The position numbers were made by a program, and so were the translations under genes. Below the pieces are notes generated by a model. That model searched no databases, had not been told where the DNA came from, and worked only from the letters and a program-made list of their open reading frames with translations. A stretch of 53,959 nt of DNA from Bacilli bacterium (GTDB lineage Bacteria; Bacillota_I; Bacilli_A; RFN20; CAG-826), in NCBI GenBank assembly GCA_024399115.1, contig JAKSHZ010000009.1, forward strand, positions 1-53,959, read 5' to 3'. Positions 27,622 through 40,353 of the stretch are shown piece by piece (the stretch's first letter is position 1; each line of letters starts with the position of its first letter).

Positions 27622-28641
27622 CTATTCTTCCTCGTAACCGTTTGGGTTTTTACTTTGCCAATTCCATGAGTCTTTACATGCGTCAACAATTGTTAATTCT
27701 GTTTTAAATCCCATTTCTTCGTATGCTTTTGTACAATCGGCATAGTTTTCATCAACATCGCCTGGTCTTCTATCGCAAATTACATAAGGGATATTGATTG
27801 AGTTTGCTTCCATAAATGCATGGACTAATTCTAAAACTGAAGTACCTTTACCAGTGCCGACATTATAGATGACTAAGCCTGGATTGCTTTCAAGTTTCTT
27901 GAGAGCGTAAAGATGGCCTCTTGCTAAGTCAACTACGTGAATATAGTCTCTAACACCTGTGCCATCGACTGTTTTATAGTCATTACCAAAAACATTTAAA
28001 TGGTCTCTTTTTCCGACTGCAACTTGAGTGATATAAGGCATTAAATTATTAGGGATACCTTGTGGATCTTCGCCTATAAGTCCTGATGGATGGGCACCAA
28101 TTGGGTTAAAGTATCTTAAAATAGCGATATTCATCTCTGGATTTTCTTTTGCAAAATCAATTAATAAATATTCGATATCAAGCTTAGTTTGTCCATAAGG
28201 GTTGGTACATCCACCAACTGGATCGGTTTCCTTTAATGGGACTCTTTCTGGAGTGCCATAAACTGTAGCAGAGCTAGAGAAAACTAAATTTCTAACTCCA
28301 AATTCTTTCATAAGCTTAAGTAAAACTTTGCTTGAGCCTACGTTATTTGAGAAATATAAGTCAGGTTCTTGGACTGATTCTGCAACTGATTTTAAACCAG
28401 CGAAATGGATTACTTCTTCGATTTTTTCAGCTTCAAAAACTTTTCTAAAGTTGACTTCATCAGTGCAGTCAACTTCATAAAATCTTGGTTTCTTTCCTGA
28501 GATAGTTTCAATTCTATCTAAAACCATTTTCTTAGAGTTAACTAAGTTATCTACTACAACGACGTCATAACCTTTTTCGATTAATTGAACAACGGTATGA
28601 CTTCCGATAAAACCTGTACCACCAGTTACTAAAATCGCCAT
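27622..28641 (-). CDS. galE: UDP-glucose 4-epimerase
   Basis: 339 aa, normal length. Rossmann motif TGGTGFIGSH at the N-terminus, catalytic SSSATVYG and the YGQTK pair (Tyr-x-x-x-Lys). Also FNPIGAHPSGLIGEDP and DYIHVVDLARGH, all GalE signatures. It interconverts UDP-glucose and UDP-galactose with bound NAD, supplying glycan precursors. Placed between gatB and the lipase gene with gaps of 2 bp. Confidence 0.96.
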   Translation of the reverse strand: MAILVTGGTGFIGSHTVVQLIEKGYDVVVVDNLVNSKKMVLDRIETISGKKPRFYEVDCTDEVNFRKVFEAEKIEEVIHFAGLKSVAESVQEPDLYFSNNVGSSKVLLKLMKEFGVRNLVFSSSATVYGTPERVPLKETDPVGGCTNPYGQTKLDIEYLLIDFAKENPEMNIAILRYFNPIGAHPSGLIGEDPQGIPNNLMPYITQVAVGKRDHLNVFGNDYKTVDGTGVRDYIHVVDLARGHLYALKKLESNPGLVIYNVGTGKGTSVLELVHAFMEANSINIPYVICDRRPGDVDENYADCTKAYEEMGFKTELTIVDACKDSWNWQSKNPNGYEEE

Positions 28642-28643
28642 AT

Positions 28644-30068
28644 TTATCTCCTATTGATTTCTTCTAAGATTAATTTGCTTGTCATTGCAGGGTTAGCTTT
28701 GCCCTTAGTGATTTGCATAACTTTACCAACTAAGAAGCCGAGTGCTCTATCTTTTCCTGCTTTATAGTCAACGATAGATTGAGCGTTATCATCACATACT
28801 TTTGTAATAATTGCTTTAAGTTCGTCTTCGTTAGACATTTGAGTTGCGCCTAATGATGAAGCTACTTCTTCTGGATCTTTATCATTTTCAATCATAACCG
28901 CAAAGATGTCTCTTGCTTGTTTATTACTAACTTTGTTAGCTTCTACCATTAAGATTAATTTTCCTAAATTATTTGCAGAAACCTTGAACTCTTTGATCGA
29001 AATGAGTGATTTATTTAAAACTGCTTGAACATCAACTAAAACCCAGTTAGCTGCTAACTTAGGATTTGCGCCTGATTTAACTACACTATCGTAGTAATCT
29101 GAAATTTCTTTATTAGAAATAAGTAATCCTGAGTCATATTCAGAAAGACCAAATTCTTTATATCTAGCGAGTTTTGATTCTGCTAATTCTGGAGAAGTTT
29201 TGATAGCTTCTTCAACAAATTCATCGCTTAATTCGATAGGTGTGATGTTTGGTTCTGTAAAGTATTTATAGTCTACTGCGTCAGTCTTAACACGCATCAA
29301 GACTGTTTCTTGACTACCTTCATCGAATCTTCTTGTTTCTTGAACAACAGGAATACCACATTCAACTAACGTTGATTGTCTTGTAATTTCAAAATCAATT
29401 GCTTTCTTGATGTTTTGGAATGAGTTTAAGTTTTTAATTTCAACTTTTGTACCAAGTTTTGTAGTGCCTTTTTCTCTAATTGAGATGTTAACGTCACAAC
29501 GTAAAGAACCTTCTTCCATCTTACCATCTGAAACGTCTAAGAATGAGACGATACTTCTAATCTTCTCAGCATACTTCATAGCTTCTTCACCACTTCTCAT
29601 ATCTGGACGAGAAACGATTTCAACTAATGGGATACCTGCACGGTTATAGTCTAATAACGAACAATCCCAGCTATGGAGTTGCTTACATGTATCTTCTTCC
29701 ATGTGCAAACGTTCGATTTCAATTTTCTTAGTTTCACCACCAACTTCGATAGTTAAATAACCATTGCTACCGATAGGGCGTGCTTGTTGAGTGATTTGGA
29801 ATCCTTTAGGAAGATCGCTATAGAAGTAGTTCTTTCTATCGAACCAAATTTCTTTGTCAATTGACATATGTAAAGCGTTACTAACACGGATTGCGTTAAT
29901 AACTGCTTGTTTGTTAACTACTGGCATTGTTCCAGGGAAAGCCATATCAAGTGGCATTACATTAGTGTTTGGATCATCACCAAAAGTAACAGGAGCAGAT
30001 GAGAACATTTTAGAGATTGTCTTCATCTCAACGTGGATTTCTAAACCAATAACTGCTTCAAATTCCAT
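28644..30068 (-). CDS. gatB: aspartyl/glutamyl-tRNA amidotransferase subunit B
   Basis: 474 aa. IGLEIHVEMKT at the N-terminus, IEIERLHMEEDTCKQLH, DYNRAGIPLVEIVSRPD and the C-terminal GatB/YqeY helical domain. It binds tRNA and activates the mischarged carboxylate in the GatCAB complex. The ATG overlaps the gatA stop by one base (TAATG). As asnS is also present in the window, GatCAB may serve mainly Gln-tRNA(Gln). Confidence 0.97.
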   Translation of the reverse strand: MEFEAVIGLEIHVEMKTISKMFSSAPVTFGDDPNTNVMPLDMAFPGTMPVVNKQAVINAIRVSNALHMSIDKEIWFDRKNYFYSDLPKGFQITQQARPIGSNGYLTIEVGGETKKIEIERLHMEEDTCKQLHSWDCSLLDYNRAGIPLVEIVSRPDMRSGEEAMKYAEKIRSIVSFLDVSDGKMEEGSLRCDVNISIREKGTTKLGTKVEIKNLNSFQNIKKAIDFEITRQSTLVECGIPVVQETRRFDEGSQETVLMRVKTDAVDYKYFTEPNITPIELSDEFVEEAIKTSPELAESKLARYKEFGLSEYDSGLLISNKEISDYYDSVVKSGANPKLAANWVLVDVQAVLNKSLISIKEFKVSANNLGKLILMVEANKVSNKQARDIFAVMIENDKDPEEVASSLGATQMSNEDELKAIITKVCDDNAQSIVDYKAGKDRALGFLVGKVMQITKGKANPAMTSKLILEEINRR

Positions 30069-31531
30069 TATTTCTTTCCTCCTTTTGCTGATAAATCTTT
30101 TAATCCAGTAACCTTTTCAATTCCTGATGCGATGCTAAATAATGTACATTCATCAAAAACCTTACATGTTAAGTTAGCACCAAATGGCATGCCATTAGAG
30201 AAACCTAAAGGTAAAGTGATTGATGGGAAACCACCAAAGTTACCAATAGCCATGTGGTTATCTGCCATTAAATATTCATCTGATAATCTATCTCCGCTAC
30301 TTCCTTCAATTAATGGAGCAGTAGTTGGAGCACTTGGTAAATAAATACCATCGTTATCTTTTAAGATTTCGTTTGCAGCATTAACAATAACTCTTCTAGC
30401 TCTTTGAGCTCTTAAGAATAATTCTTCTTGGTTTTCTCTCATAAGTGAGTATGAACCAATAACGAATCTTCTCTTAATTAATTCTGAGAAGCCTTTAGTT
30501 CTAGCGTTCATCATAACTTCTTCGTATGATTCGCCACCAATTCTTGGTCCGAACTTAATGCCATCTAAGTTAGCGTTATTACTTGTTGCTTCAGCACAAG
30601 AAATGACGATATATGTAGGGTAAATTGCTTTTAATAAATCTGTATCCATTGATACAAAGTTAATAATAGCTCCTTCAGCTTCTAAAGCTTTGAGATTATT
30701 CTCAAATGCTGACTTGATATCACCTTCAGGAAGTGAATCAAAAACTTCCTTGATAACAGCGATTTTCTTACCTTTTAAATTGCAATCAACACTGTCTGTG
30801 TATTTACAAACTTTTTCGTTTGATGAAGTAGAATCTTTTACGTCTCTACCAGCTAAAGTCTCTAATAAAAGAGCGCTATCATAAACGTTTCTAGTGAAGT
30901 AACCAACATGGTCCATACTTGGAGCGAATGGGAATAATCCATAACGAGAAATTCTACCCCAAGTTGGCTTCATACCAACAGAAGCACTAAAGCCTGCTGG
31001 TTTACGAACTGAGTCGCCTGTATCACTACCAATTGAGAATGGAACAATACCTGCTGCAACACTTACTGCAGAGCCACATGAAGATCCACCAATTTGATAT
31101 TTGTGTGAATCATCCCAAGGGTTATATGTTACACCTAAGTGACCGGTTGTTCCGCTACCACCCATAGCTAATTCATCGAGTGTAGCTTTACCAATTAAAA
31201 TTGCACCTGCTTCTTTTAAACGAGATACTACTTCACTATCAAAAATAGGAGTGTATCCATTCAATATGTTACTAGATGCTGTTGTTGGAATGTCTTTAGT
31301 TGAGAAATTATCCTTACATACAAAAGGGATTCCCCAAAGTAAACTATTCTTATCTTTTGAGTCTAAATTTTTAAGTTCTTCGTATGCTTCTTTGTCACAA
31401 ATATATTCGAAAGCATTATCGTTATTATCATGAGCTTTTGTAAGTGCTTCTCTTACTAATTCTTCTGGTGTAACTTCACCAGAGACTAAAGCATCATGGA
31501 TTTCTTTAATTGATCTACGTAAATAACCCAT
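30068..31531 (-). CDS. gatA: aspartyl/glutamyl-tRNA amidotransferase subunit A
   Basis: 487 aa amidase-signature enzyme. Lys in CKDNFS, the Gly/Ser-rich QIGGSSCGSAVSVAAG and the DTGDSVRKPAGF block give the Ser-cisSer-Lys triad region. It releases ammonia from glutamine for GatB. Note SDTGDSVR where many GatA proteins have SDTGGSIR: one Gly of the signature is Asp here. Starts 1 bp after the gatC stop. Confidence 0.97.
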   Translation of the reverse strand: MGYLRRSIKEIHDALVSGEVTPEELVREALTKAHDNNDNAFEYICDKEAYEELKNLDSKDKNSLLWGIPFVCKDNFSTKDIPTTASSNILNGYTPIFDSEVVSRLKEAGAILIGKATLDELAMGGSGTTGHLGVTYNPWDDSHKYQIGGSSCGSAVSVAAGIVPFSIGSDTGDSVRKPAGFSASVGMKPTWGRISRYGLFPFAPSMDHVGYFTRNVYDSALLLETLAGRDVKDSTSSNEKVCKYTDSVDCNLKGKKIAVIKEVFDSLPEGDIKSAFENNLKALEAEGAIINFVSMDTDLLKAIYPTYIVISCAEATSNNANLDGIKFGPRIGGESYEEVMMNARTKGFSELIKRRFVIGSYSLMRENQEELFLRAQRARRVIVNAANEILKDNDGIYLPSAPTTAPLIEGSSGDRLSDEYLMADNHMAIGNFGGFPSITLPLGFSNGMPFGANLTCKVFDECTLFSIASGIEKVTGLKDLSAKGGKK

Positions 31532-31532
31532 A

Positions 31533-31829
31533 TTAGCCTACCACCTTTGGAAGACGAATTTGGCCTTCAACTACATCACCAGCATTCTTAAGAGCACTGT
31601 CTCTATCAATAGGTTTTGATGCGACATCTTCTCTTAAAAATGTAGTTTTAACAGCGTATGGAAAAGTCATTGGTTGAACTTGATCGACACCTGGAATTTC
31701 AGAGATTAAAATCATTTGTTTTGTGATGATATCAAACTCTTTTAAAAGTGTGTCGTATTGTTCTTCTTCCATTTTGAACATTAACTTTTCGCTAGCTTCT
31801 TTCAAGACATTTTTGTTTATTTCTTTCAT
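31533..31829 (-). CDS. gatC: aspartyl/glutamyl-tRNA amidotransferase subunit C
   Basis: 98 aa, typical length. Helical N-terminus (KLMFKMEEEQYDTLLKEFD) and the conserved C-terminal LREDVASKP segment that wraps the GatA-GatB interface. First gene of gatC-gatA-gatB-galE-lipase-tRNA-Arg. Confidence 0.93.
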   Translation of the reverse strand: MKEINKNVLKEASEKLMFKMEEEQYDTLLKEFDIITKQMILISEIPGVDQVQPMTFPYAVKTTFLREDVASKPIDRDSALKNAGDVVEGQIRLPKVVG

Positions 31830-31854
31830 AAGTACTACCTACTTTTCGCGTCAT

Positions 31855-31863
31855 ATTCTACCA
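31855..31863 (-). promoter_or_regulatory. extended -10 promoter of gatCAB
   Basis: TGG-TAGAAT on the minus strand (TAGAAT at 31855-31860), about 25 nt before the gatC ATG. A weak TTTTAA lies 17 nt upstream. Confidence 0.45.
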
Positions 31864-31879
31864 TATTTTCATTTTATTT

Positions 31880-31915
31880 AAAATAAAAGAAAATCTCACA
31901 CTATATATGGTGAGA
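31880..31915 (-). terminator. terminator after ligA
   Basis: Stem TCTCAC / GTGAGA (31894-31899, 31910-31915) with a 10-nt AT loop, then TTTTCTTTTATTTT on minus. It lies 31 bp after the ligA stop. Confidence 0.75.
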
Positions 31916-31946
31916 CTTTCGTATATTTTTTAAAGGGTTATGTAGG

Positions 31947-36148
<4,202 letters not shown>

Positions 36149-36163
36149 ATATTGCTTTGCAAT

Positions 36164-36192
36164 ATAATATCATAAGAAGATTTCAAACTCAA
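36164..36192 (-). promoter_or_regulatory. promoter of pcrA-ligA
   Basis: TTGAGT (36187-36192), 17-nt spacer, TATTAT (36164-36169) on minus. The start site would be about 8 nt before the ATG; the leader contains ATTGC-AAA-GCAAT, a small dyad. Confidence 0.5.
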
Positions 36193-36199
36193 TTGATTG

Positions 36200-36646
36200 T
36201 TAATTTTTTAAATATAAATCGATCATTTGGCAGACTTCGCTTTTACCAGCAACATTAATCTTTATGACTCCATCATTAATTAAAATTAAAGATGGTGTAC
36301 CTTTTATAAATACATCTTTTATCTCCTTTTTTCCTAATGTATTTGTAATGTTATGTCCAATAGGTACTTCTTTTGTGTACTCAACGAAATACAATTGATA
36401 GTTGGATTTTTCATAAAACTCTAAAATTTGCATTTTTGTTTGCTTGCAATAGAAGCAATCGTACGAAAATACATAAATAAAATATGATTCCTCCTTTTGA
36501 TTGAAAAGATCCTTCCACTCAATGAATTCGTCTGGGTAATCAGAAGTTAATGTCTCTAGTACTTCCTCACTAGAATAGTCAGTGTTTTCGGCCTCACATC
36601 CTGAGATTAAGGCCATAAGTAATAAGATTTTAAATATTTTCCTCAT
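36200..36646 (-). CDS. thioredoxin-fold lipoprotein
   Basis: 148 aa. Signal peptide with lipobox LISGC (Cys17) and an acidic linker. The thioredoxin fold has a CFYC redox pair (about residues 62-65, in SYDCFYCKQT) and a cis-Pro candidate in GTPSLILI. An extracytoplasmic thiol-disulphide role is likely; reductase or oxidase direction cannot be told. Divergent from the plus-strand trio, with a 67-bp shared upstream region. Confidence 0.88.
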   Translation of the reverse strand: MRKIFKILLLMALISGCEAENTDYSSEEVLETLTSDYPDEFIEWKDLFNQKEESYFIYVFSYDCFYCKQTKMQILEFYEKSNYQLYFVEYTKEVPIGHNITNTLGKKEIKDVFIKGTPSLILINDGVIKINVAGKSEVCQMIDLYLKN

Positions 36647-36677
36647 ACTATATTTAATGAGGCATTTTTTGAAATTT

Positions 36678-36713
36678 TTATCAAAAAAAATTAATTTCTA
36701 TTAATATATAGTT
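36678..36713 (+). promoter_or_regulatory. promoter of the plus-strand membrane trio, leaderless layout
   Basis: TTATCA (36678-36683), 18 nt, TAATAT (36702-36707), then 6 nt ATAGTT and the ATG at 36714. No Shine-Dalgarno. Confidence 0.4.
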
Positions 36714-37604
36714 ATGAAGATATTTTCAAAAAAAGAATCATTAGTACAAAATATTACGTTTTTAGCCATCATGGCAGCTATCAATATTGTGCTTCTTTTA
36801 CTTGCCACTGTATTACCCTACTTATTAATACTTTTAACACTTATTTTACCATTCGTAAGTCTATTGGTAACCCTATACTGTAAGAAGGTCTATTATCCTA
36901 TATATTTAATAGTAACAATTGGGCTATCTTTTTTAGTAAGTTTTGACGCAATTTTTAATGTATTTTTTTACATAATTCCTGGAATAATTTCTGGTTTTAT
37001 TTTTGGTTTTTGCCTCGAAAAAGAAATCCCTTCAAGCTATTCGATACTTTATAGCGCTTTTGTCTATGTTGTTGGCTCATATTTGACCATTATTCTCGTT
37101 AATGTACTGTTCGAAGAATCTGTTGAAGATTTCTACTTTTCTGTTTTAAATCTTCAAAATTTTGCTTACAGAAACTACCTAATTTCTCCCTTCATTTTTG
37201 CAATCGGAATTATTCAATCTTCTCTCTCATTTTTCGTAATACAAAATGAAATTAAAAAATTAGGATTTGAAGAGAAAAATGTCGACGATAATTTTGAAGT
37301 AATTTATCTTTTTGTCTTTATACTACTTTCACTTGTTGCAATATTAGTAAAACCAGACATATATTTAATGTTTATTGGCTTCGCAATTTATGAATTTATC
37401 CATGTTTTGATGTCTTTATTCAGAAAAAACACAAAATTATTCATTATGTCCTCATGCATAGCGAGTTTAACCGCAATTTTTGCCTTTGCAATCCTATTTT
37501 CATTAGTACCACACGAATTCATTATGGTTTCGATTCTTATTCCGTTATTTATTGTCGGAATTATTGTTTTAATCAATAATTGTTTCACTAAAGAAAATAA
37601 ATAA
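36714..37604 (+). CDS. polytopic membrane protein, family not recognised
   Basis: 296 aa, very hydrophobic, about eight membrane helices spread from residue 13 to 290. A short basic N-terminus (KIFSKKESLVQN) is cytosolic. The helix pattern, with an early NITFLAIMAAINIVLLLLA segment, recalls S components and YybS/DUF2232-type proteins, but I cannot assign it. First of three plus-strand genes, the only ones on this strand in the window. No catalytic motif seen. Confidence 0.8.
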   Translation: MKIFSKKESLVQNITFLAIMAAINIVLLLLATVLPYLLILLTLILPFVSLLVTLYCKKVYYPIYLIVTIGLSFLVSFDAIFNVFFYIIPGIISGFIFGFCLEKEIPSSYSILYSAFVYVVGSYLTIILVNVLFEESVEDFYFSVLNLQNFAYRNYLISPFIFAIGIIQSSLSFFVIQNEIKKLGFEEKNVDDNFEVIYLFVFILLSLVAILVKPDIYLMFIGFAIYEFIHVLMSLFRKNTKLFIMSSCIASLTAIFAFAILFSLVPHEFIMVSILIPLFIVGIIVLINNCFTKENK

Positions 37605-37617
37605 ATATAATTAGAGT

Positions 37618-38085
37618 ATGGGAAACTTCTTTAAGAGCATTGGCAAAGGCATATTTAATATTTTGATAATTCCAGTCTTTATTGTTGGATTGGCTATTTC
37701 TGCTGTAATAGGAATTTTTGTTTTCCTTTTTGAATTAATCAAAAAAATTGGTATGTTTTTTGCCGGAAAAACATTATCTAGTGACTTGCCTGAAGACATC
37801 GAAGCTAAAAGAATGATCGAAGAAGCTAAAACTAAAGTAGAAGATCCTATCCCTCAACCAGTAGAAGTTGTTCAAGCTGAATTAGCAACTCCTCCATCAG
37901 TTGATTATAACGAATTACCACCATCGTATAGCGAGATGAAAAGCATTTCTAGCAATGAAGACGTTGATTTTTTAATTGACGACACTCCATTAGAGATAGA
38001 TGCTCCAGTTATCCCTCAAGTTGAAGAAAAAGAACCTGAAATTGAGGAAACTGATACATATGAACCAAGGAAAGGCGAGTTTTAA
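37618..38085 (+). CDS. membrane protein with long acidic Pro-rich tail
   Basis: 155 aa. A hydrophobic N-terminal region (about 10-50, one long or two short helices), then a soluble tail rich in Pro, Glu and Asp, containing LPPSYSEM. No recognised domain. It lies 13 bp after the preceding gene and 2 bp before the next, so it belongs to the same unit. The tail looks like an interaction arm. Confidence 0.72.
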   Translation: MGNFFKSIGKGIFNILIIPVFIVGLAISAVIGIFVFLFELIKKIGMFFAGKTLSSDLPEDIEAKRMIEEAKTKVEDPIPQPVEVVQAELATPPSVDYNELPPSYSEMKSISSNEDVDFLIDDTPLEIDAPVIPQVEEKEPEIEETDTYEPRKGEF

Positions 38086-38087
38086 TT

Positions 38088-38753
38088 ATGACTAACTTAT
38101 TATTTGCCTTTGCTCAAATTAATGCAGAAAACACAAAACGTATTTTCTATATCATCTTTTTGATATTGATTATTGCTTTAGTAGTTTTAAGCGTAATTGG
38201 CTATGGAATCATACGTCTTACAAACCATCAAGGAAAAATGCTTGATAGAGCAATTCACGATCCAATTAAAAAATGCAGAATCATTAAAGATCAAAAGCAT
38301 TTTATGAGATATGCTATTAAGAAGAATAAACTCTTATTCTTCCATCAAGCTATGATTCCTGTATTAATCATGCTTGGAGGAACAGTAATTTTACTTCTTT
38401 ATTGTGCCATTGGAGATAAATGGGGATATAATCCATGGTCTATGAATAATGGCTTCGGTTCATTACTAATCACATGGGATTTCTCCACTATCATTACAAT
38501 TAATCCAGGAGATGCTAAAGGAATATTAATAAACTGGCCTAAAATCTCGCATGTCCCACACTTCGATATCCACAATTGGTGCGGATACATAGTTGGTATT
38601 TGCTACTTAGTAGGTGGTTTGTGGTATCTCTACACAGTTAACGGATTAATTGGTAGAACACTTAGAATTTTACATTTAAGAAAGACTATCTTTGAAAAAT
38701 CCCTTGAAGGATTTAATTTAGAAGACGAACCACTTGATAGTCAACCAAAATAA
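38088..38753 (+). CDS. membrane protein, family not recognised
   Basis: 221 aa with about three to four helices: about 17-42, 82-106 and 165-190. A Trp-rich extracellular stretch lies between the last two (WGYNPWSMNNGF, HFDIHNWCGY). N-terminal LFAFAQINAENT could be outside. Start 2 nt after the previous stop, with AAGGCGAG upstream. A strong terminator follows directly. Confidence 0.75.
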   Translation: MTNLLFAFAQINAENTKRIFYIIFLILIIALVVLSVIGYGIIRLTNHQGKMLDRAIHDPIKKCRIIKDQKHFMRYAIKKNKLLFFHQAMIPVLIMLGGTVILLLYCAIGDKWGYNPWSMNNGFGSLLITWDFSTIITINPGDAKGILINWPKISHVPHFDIHNWCGYIVGICYLVGGLWYLYTVNGLIGRTLRILHLRKTIFEKSLEGFNLEDEPLDSQPK

Positions 38754-38758
38754 ATTAA

Positions 38759-38788
38759 ATGAGTTAGGTCTAACCTAACTCATTTTTA
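38759..38788 (+). terminator. terminator of the plus-strand trio
   Basis: Perfect 10-bp stem ATGAGTTAGG / CCTAACTCAT with loop TCTAA, then TTTTT. Confidence 0.9.
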
Positions 38789-38908
38789 TAAGACAATTAC
38801 TAATTGGTAAACAATATAAGCAACTAATAATATATCTAATCCTACTAACACCCAGAAGATTCTGTTTTTTTGTGTTGTTTTTATTAATTGTTTATCTGTA
38901 TTTTCCAT
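38786..38908 (-). CDS. 40-aa single-pass membrane protein downstream of asnS
   Basis: 40 aa. MENTDKQLIKTTQKNR followed by one hydrophobic helix (about 18-39) ending at the stop. The ATG is 2 nt after the asnS stop (TAA TT ATG) with no Shine-Dalgarno, a coupling layout used elsewhere in this window. Its stop codon lies in the T run of the converging plus-strand terminator. Not recognised; supported only by the intact frame, typical topology and coupling. Confidence 0.55.
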   Translation of the reverse strand: MENTDKQLIKTTQKNRIFWVLVGLDILLVAYIVYQLVIVL

Positions 38909-38910
38909 AA

Positions 38911-40302
38911 TTAATATTTAATTGATCCGCTTGTTCTTGGATATGGTTGTGTATCACGGATGTTACCAACACCAGTTACATACATAATTAATCTATCGAA
39001 ACCGATACCGAATCCTGAGTGGCGGCATCCACCAAATCTTCTTGTATCTAAATACCAAGATAATTCTTCAGCGTTTCCAAGAGCTTCCATCTTTTGTTTT
39101 AAGATTTCATAACGTTCTTCTCTTTGAGAACCACCGACAAGTTCACCAACTCCTGGAACTAATAAGTCACATGCAGCAACTGTCTTGTTATCATCATTAA
39201 CTCTCATATAGAAAGCTTTGATTTCTTTTGGATAGTTAATAAGGAATAATGGGCCCTTAACTACTTCTTCAGTTAAGTACTTTTCGTGTTCAGATTGTAA
39301 GTCCATACCCCATTCAATATTGTTATTTTCGAACTTGTGTCCGTTTTTAACAGCTTCTTGGAGGATCTTAATACCATCTGTATAATCCATTCTCTTAAAT
39401 TCGCTATTTAAGACATGTGTTAAACGATCCATTAAAGTGTTATCAATCATTGTGTTGAAGAATTTCATTTCTTCAGGGCATGAAGCGATAACATAGTTAA
39501 TACAGAACTTAACGCAATCTTCAATGATTTGCATATTGCCATTTAAGTCACAGAAAGCCATTTCTGGTTCAATCATCCAGAATTCACTAGCGTGCCTAAC
39601 AGTATTTGAGTGTTCAGCTCTAAAAGCAGGACCAAAAGTATAAACATTTCTGAATGCTAAAGCGAATGGTTCAACATGTAATTGACCAGTAACAGTTAAG
39701 TTAACTTTACGGCCATAGAATTCAAATGGGTCCTTTGTATCATGAGTTGTAACATCAAAAACGTTACCAGCACCTTCACCATCATTAGTTGTAATTAATG
39801 GTGTATGTACATAAACGAATCCTCTTTGGTTAAAAAATTCATGAATTGCCATAGAAAGAACACTTCTAACTCTATAAACAGCTTGGAAAGTGTTAGCTCT
39901 AGGTCTAACATGAGCGATTTCTCTTAAGAATTCAAAACTGTGTCTCTTCTTTTGAAGTGGGTAATCTTCAGCAACTTCGCCTTCGATTTCACATTCGTCA
40001 ACGACAATTTCAAATGGTTGTTTTGCGCCTGGAGTAAGTTTAACCTTACCAACGACTCTGATAGCACATCCTGTGCCTGCTTTAACGATAATATCATGGC
40101 TCTTGCAATTATTATCGTATACCAATTGGATATTCTTGAAATAAGTACCATCATTGAATTCTACGAATCCAATAGAACCATTATCTCTATTTGTTTTTAC
40201 CCAACCCTCTAATTCAACGACATCTAATGCTGCAATTTCTTCTGCATCGCCACTTGTAATTACGTCGATTAATTCGAAATCTGTAAATTTTTGTATAGCC
40301 AT
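38911..40302 (-). CDS. asnS: asparaginyl-tRNA synthetase
   Basis: 463 aa class II synthetase. N-terminal OB fold (VELEGWVKTNRDNGSIGFVEFND), motif 2 with FRAEHSNTVRHASEFWMIEPE, and the C-terminal motif 3 GFGIGFDRLIMYVTGV. The SGSIKY end and LNVTGQLH-like block distinguish AsnRS from AspRS. It charges tRNA(Asn) directly. Site AAGGAG precedes the ATG. Confidence 0.97.
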   Translation of the reverse strand: MAIQKFTDFELIDVITSGDAEEIAALDVVELEGWVKTNRDNGSIGFVEFNDGTYFKNIQLVYDNNCKSHDIIVKAGTGCAIRVVGKVKLTPGAKQPFEIVVDECEIEGEVAEDYPLQKKRHSFEFLREIAHVRPRANTFQAVYRVRSVLSMAIHEFFNQRGFVYVHTPLITTNDGEGAGNVFDVTTHDTKDPFEFYGRKVNLTVTGQLHVEPFALAFRNVYTFGPAFRAEHSNTVRHASEFWMIEPEMAFCDLNGNMQIIEDCVKFCINYVIASCPEEMKFFNTMIDNTLMDRLTHVLNSEFKRMDYTDGIKILQEAVKNGHKFENNNIEWGMDLQSEHEKYLTEEVVKGPLFLINYPKEIKAFYMRVNDDNKTVAACDLLVPGVGELVGGSQREERYEILKQKMEALGNAEELSWYLDTRRFGGCRHSGFGIGFDRLIMYVTGVGNIRDTQPYPRTSGSIKY

Positions 40303-40324
40303 AATTCTATCTCCTTTGCTTTGT

Positions 40325-40330
40325 ATTATA
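40325..40330 (-). promoter_or_regulatory. -10 element of asnS
   Basis: TATAAT on minus, about 23 nt before the asnS ATG and just downstream of the tsaD stop. No clear -35. Confidence 0.4.
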
Positions 40331-40353
40331 CTCTTTTAGAAAGATAAATCATT

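Noticed and set aside
37900..37950. PPxY motif (LPPSYSEM) as a host WW-domain ligand
   Set aside because: One short motif in a Pro-rich tail is expected by chance; no export signal for the tail is visible.
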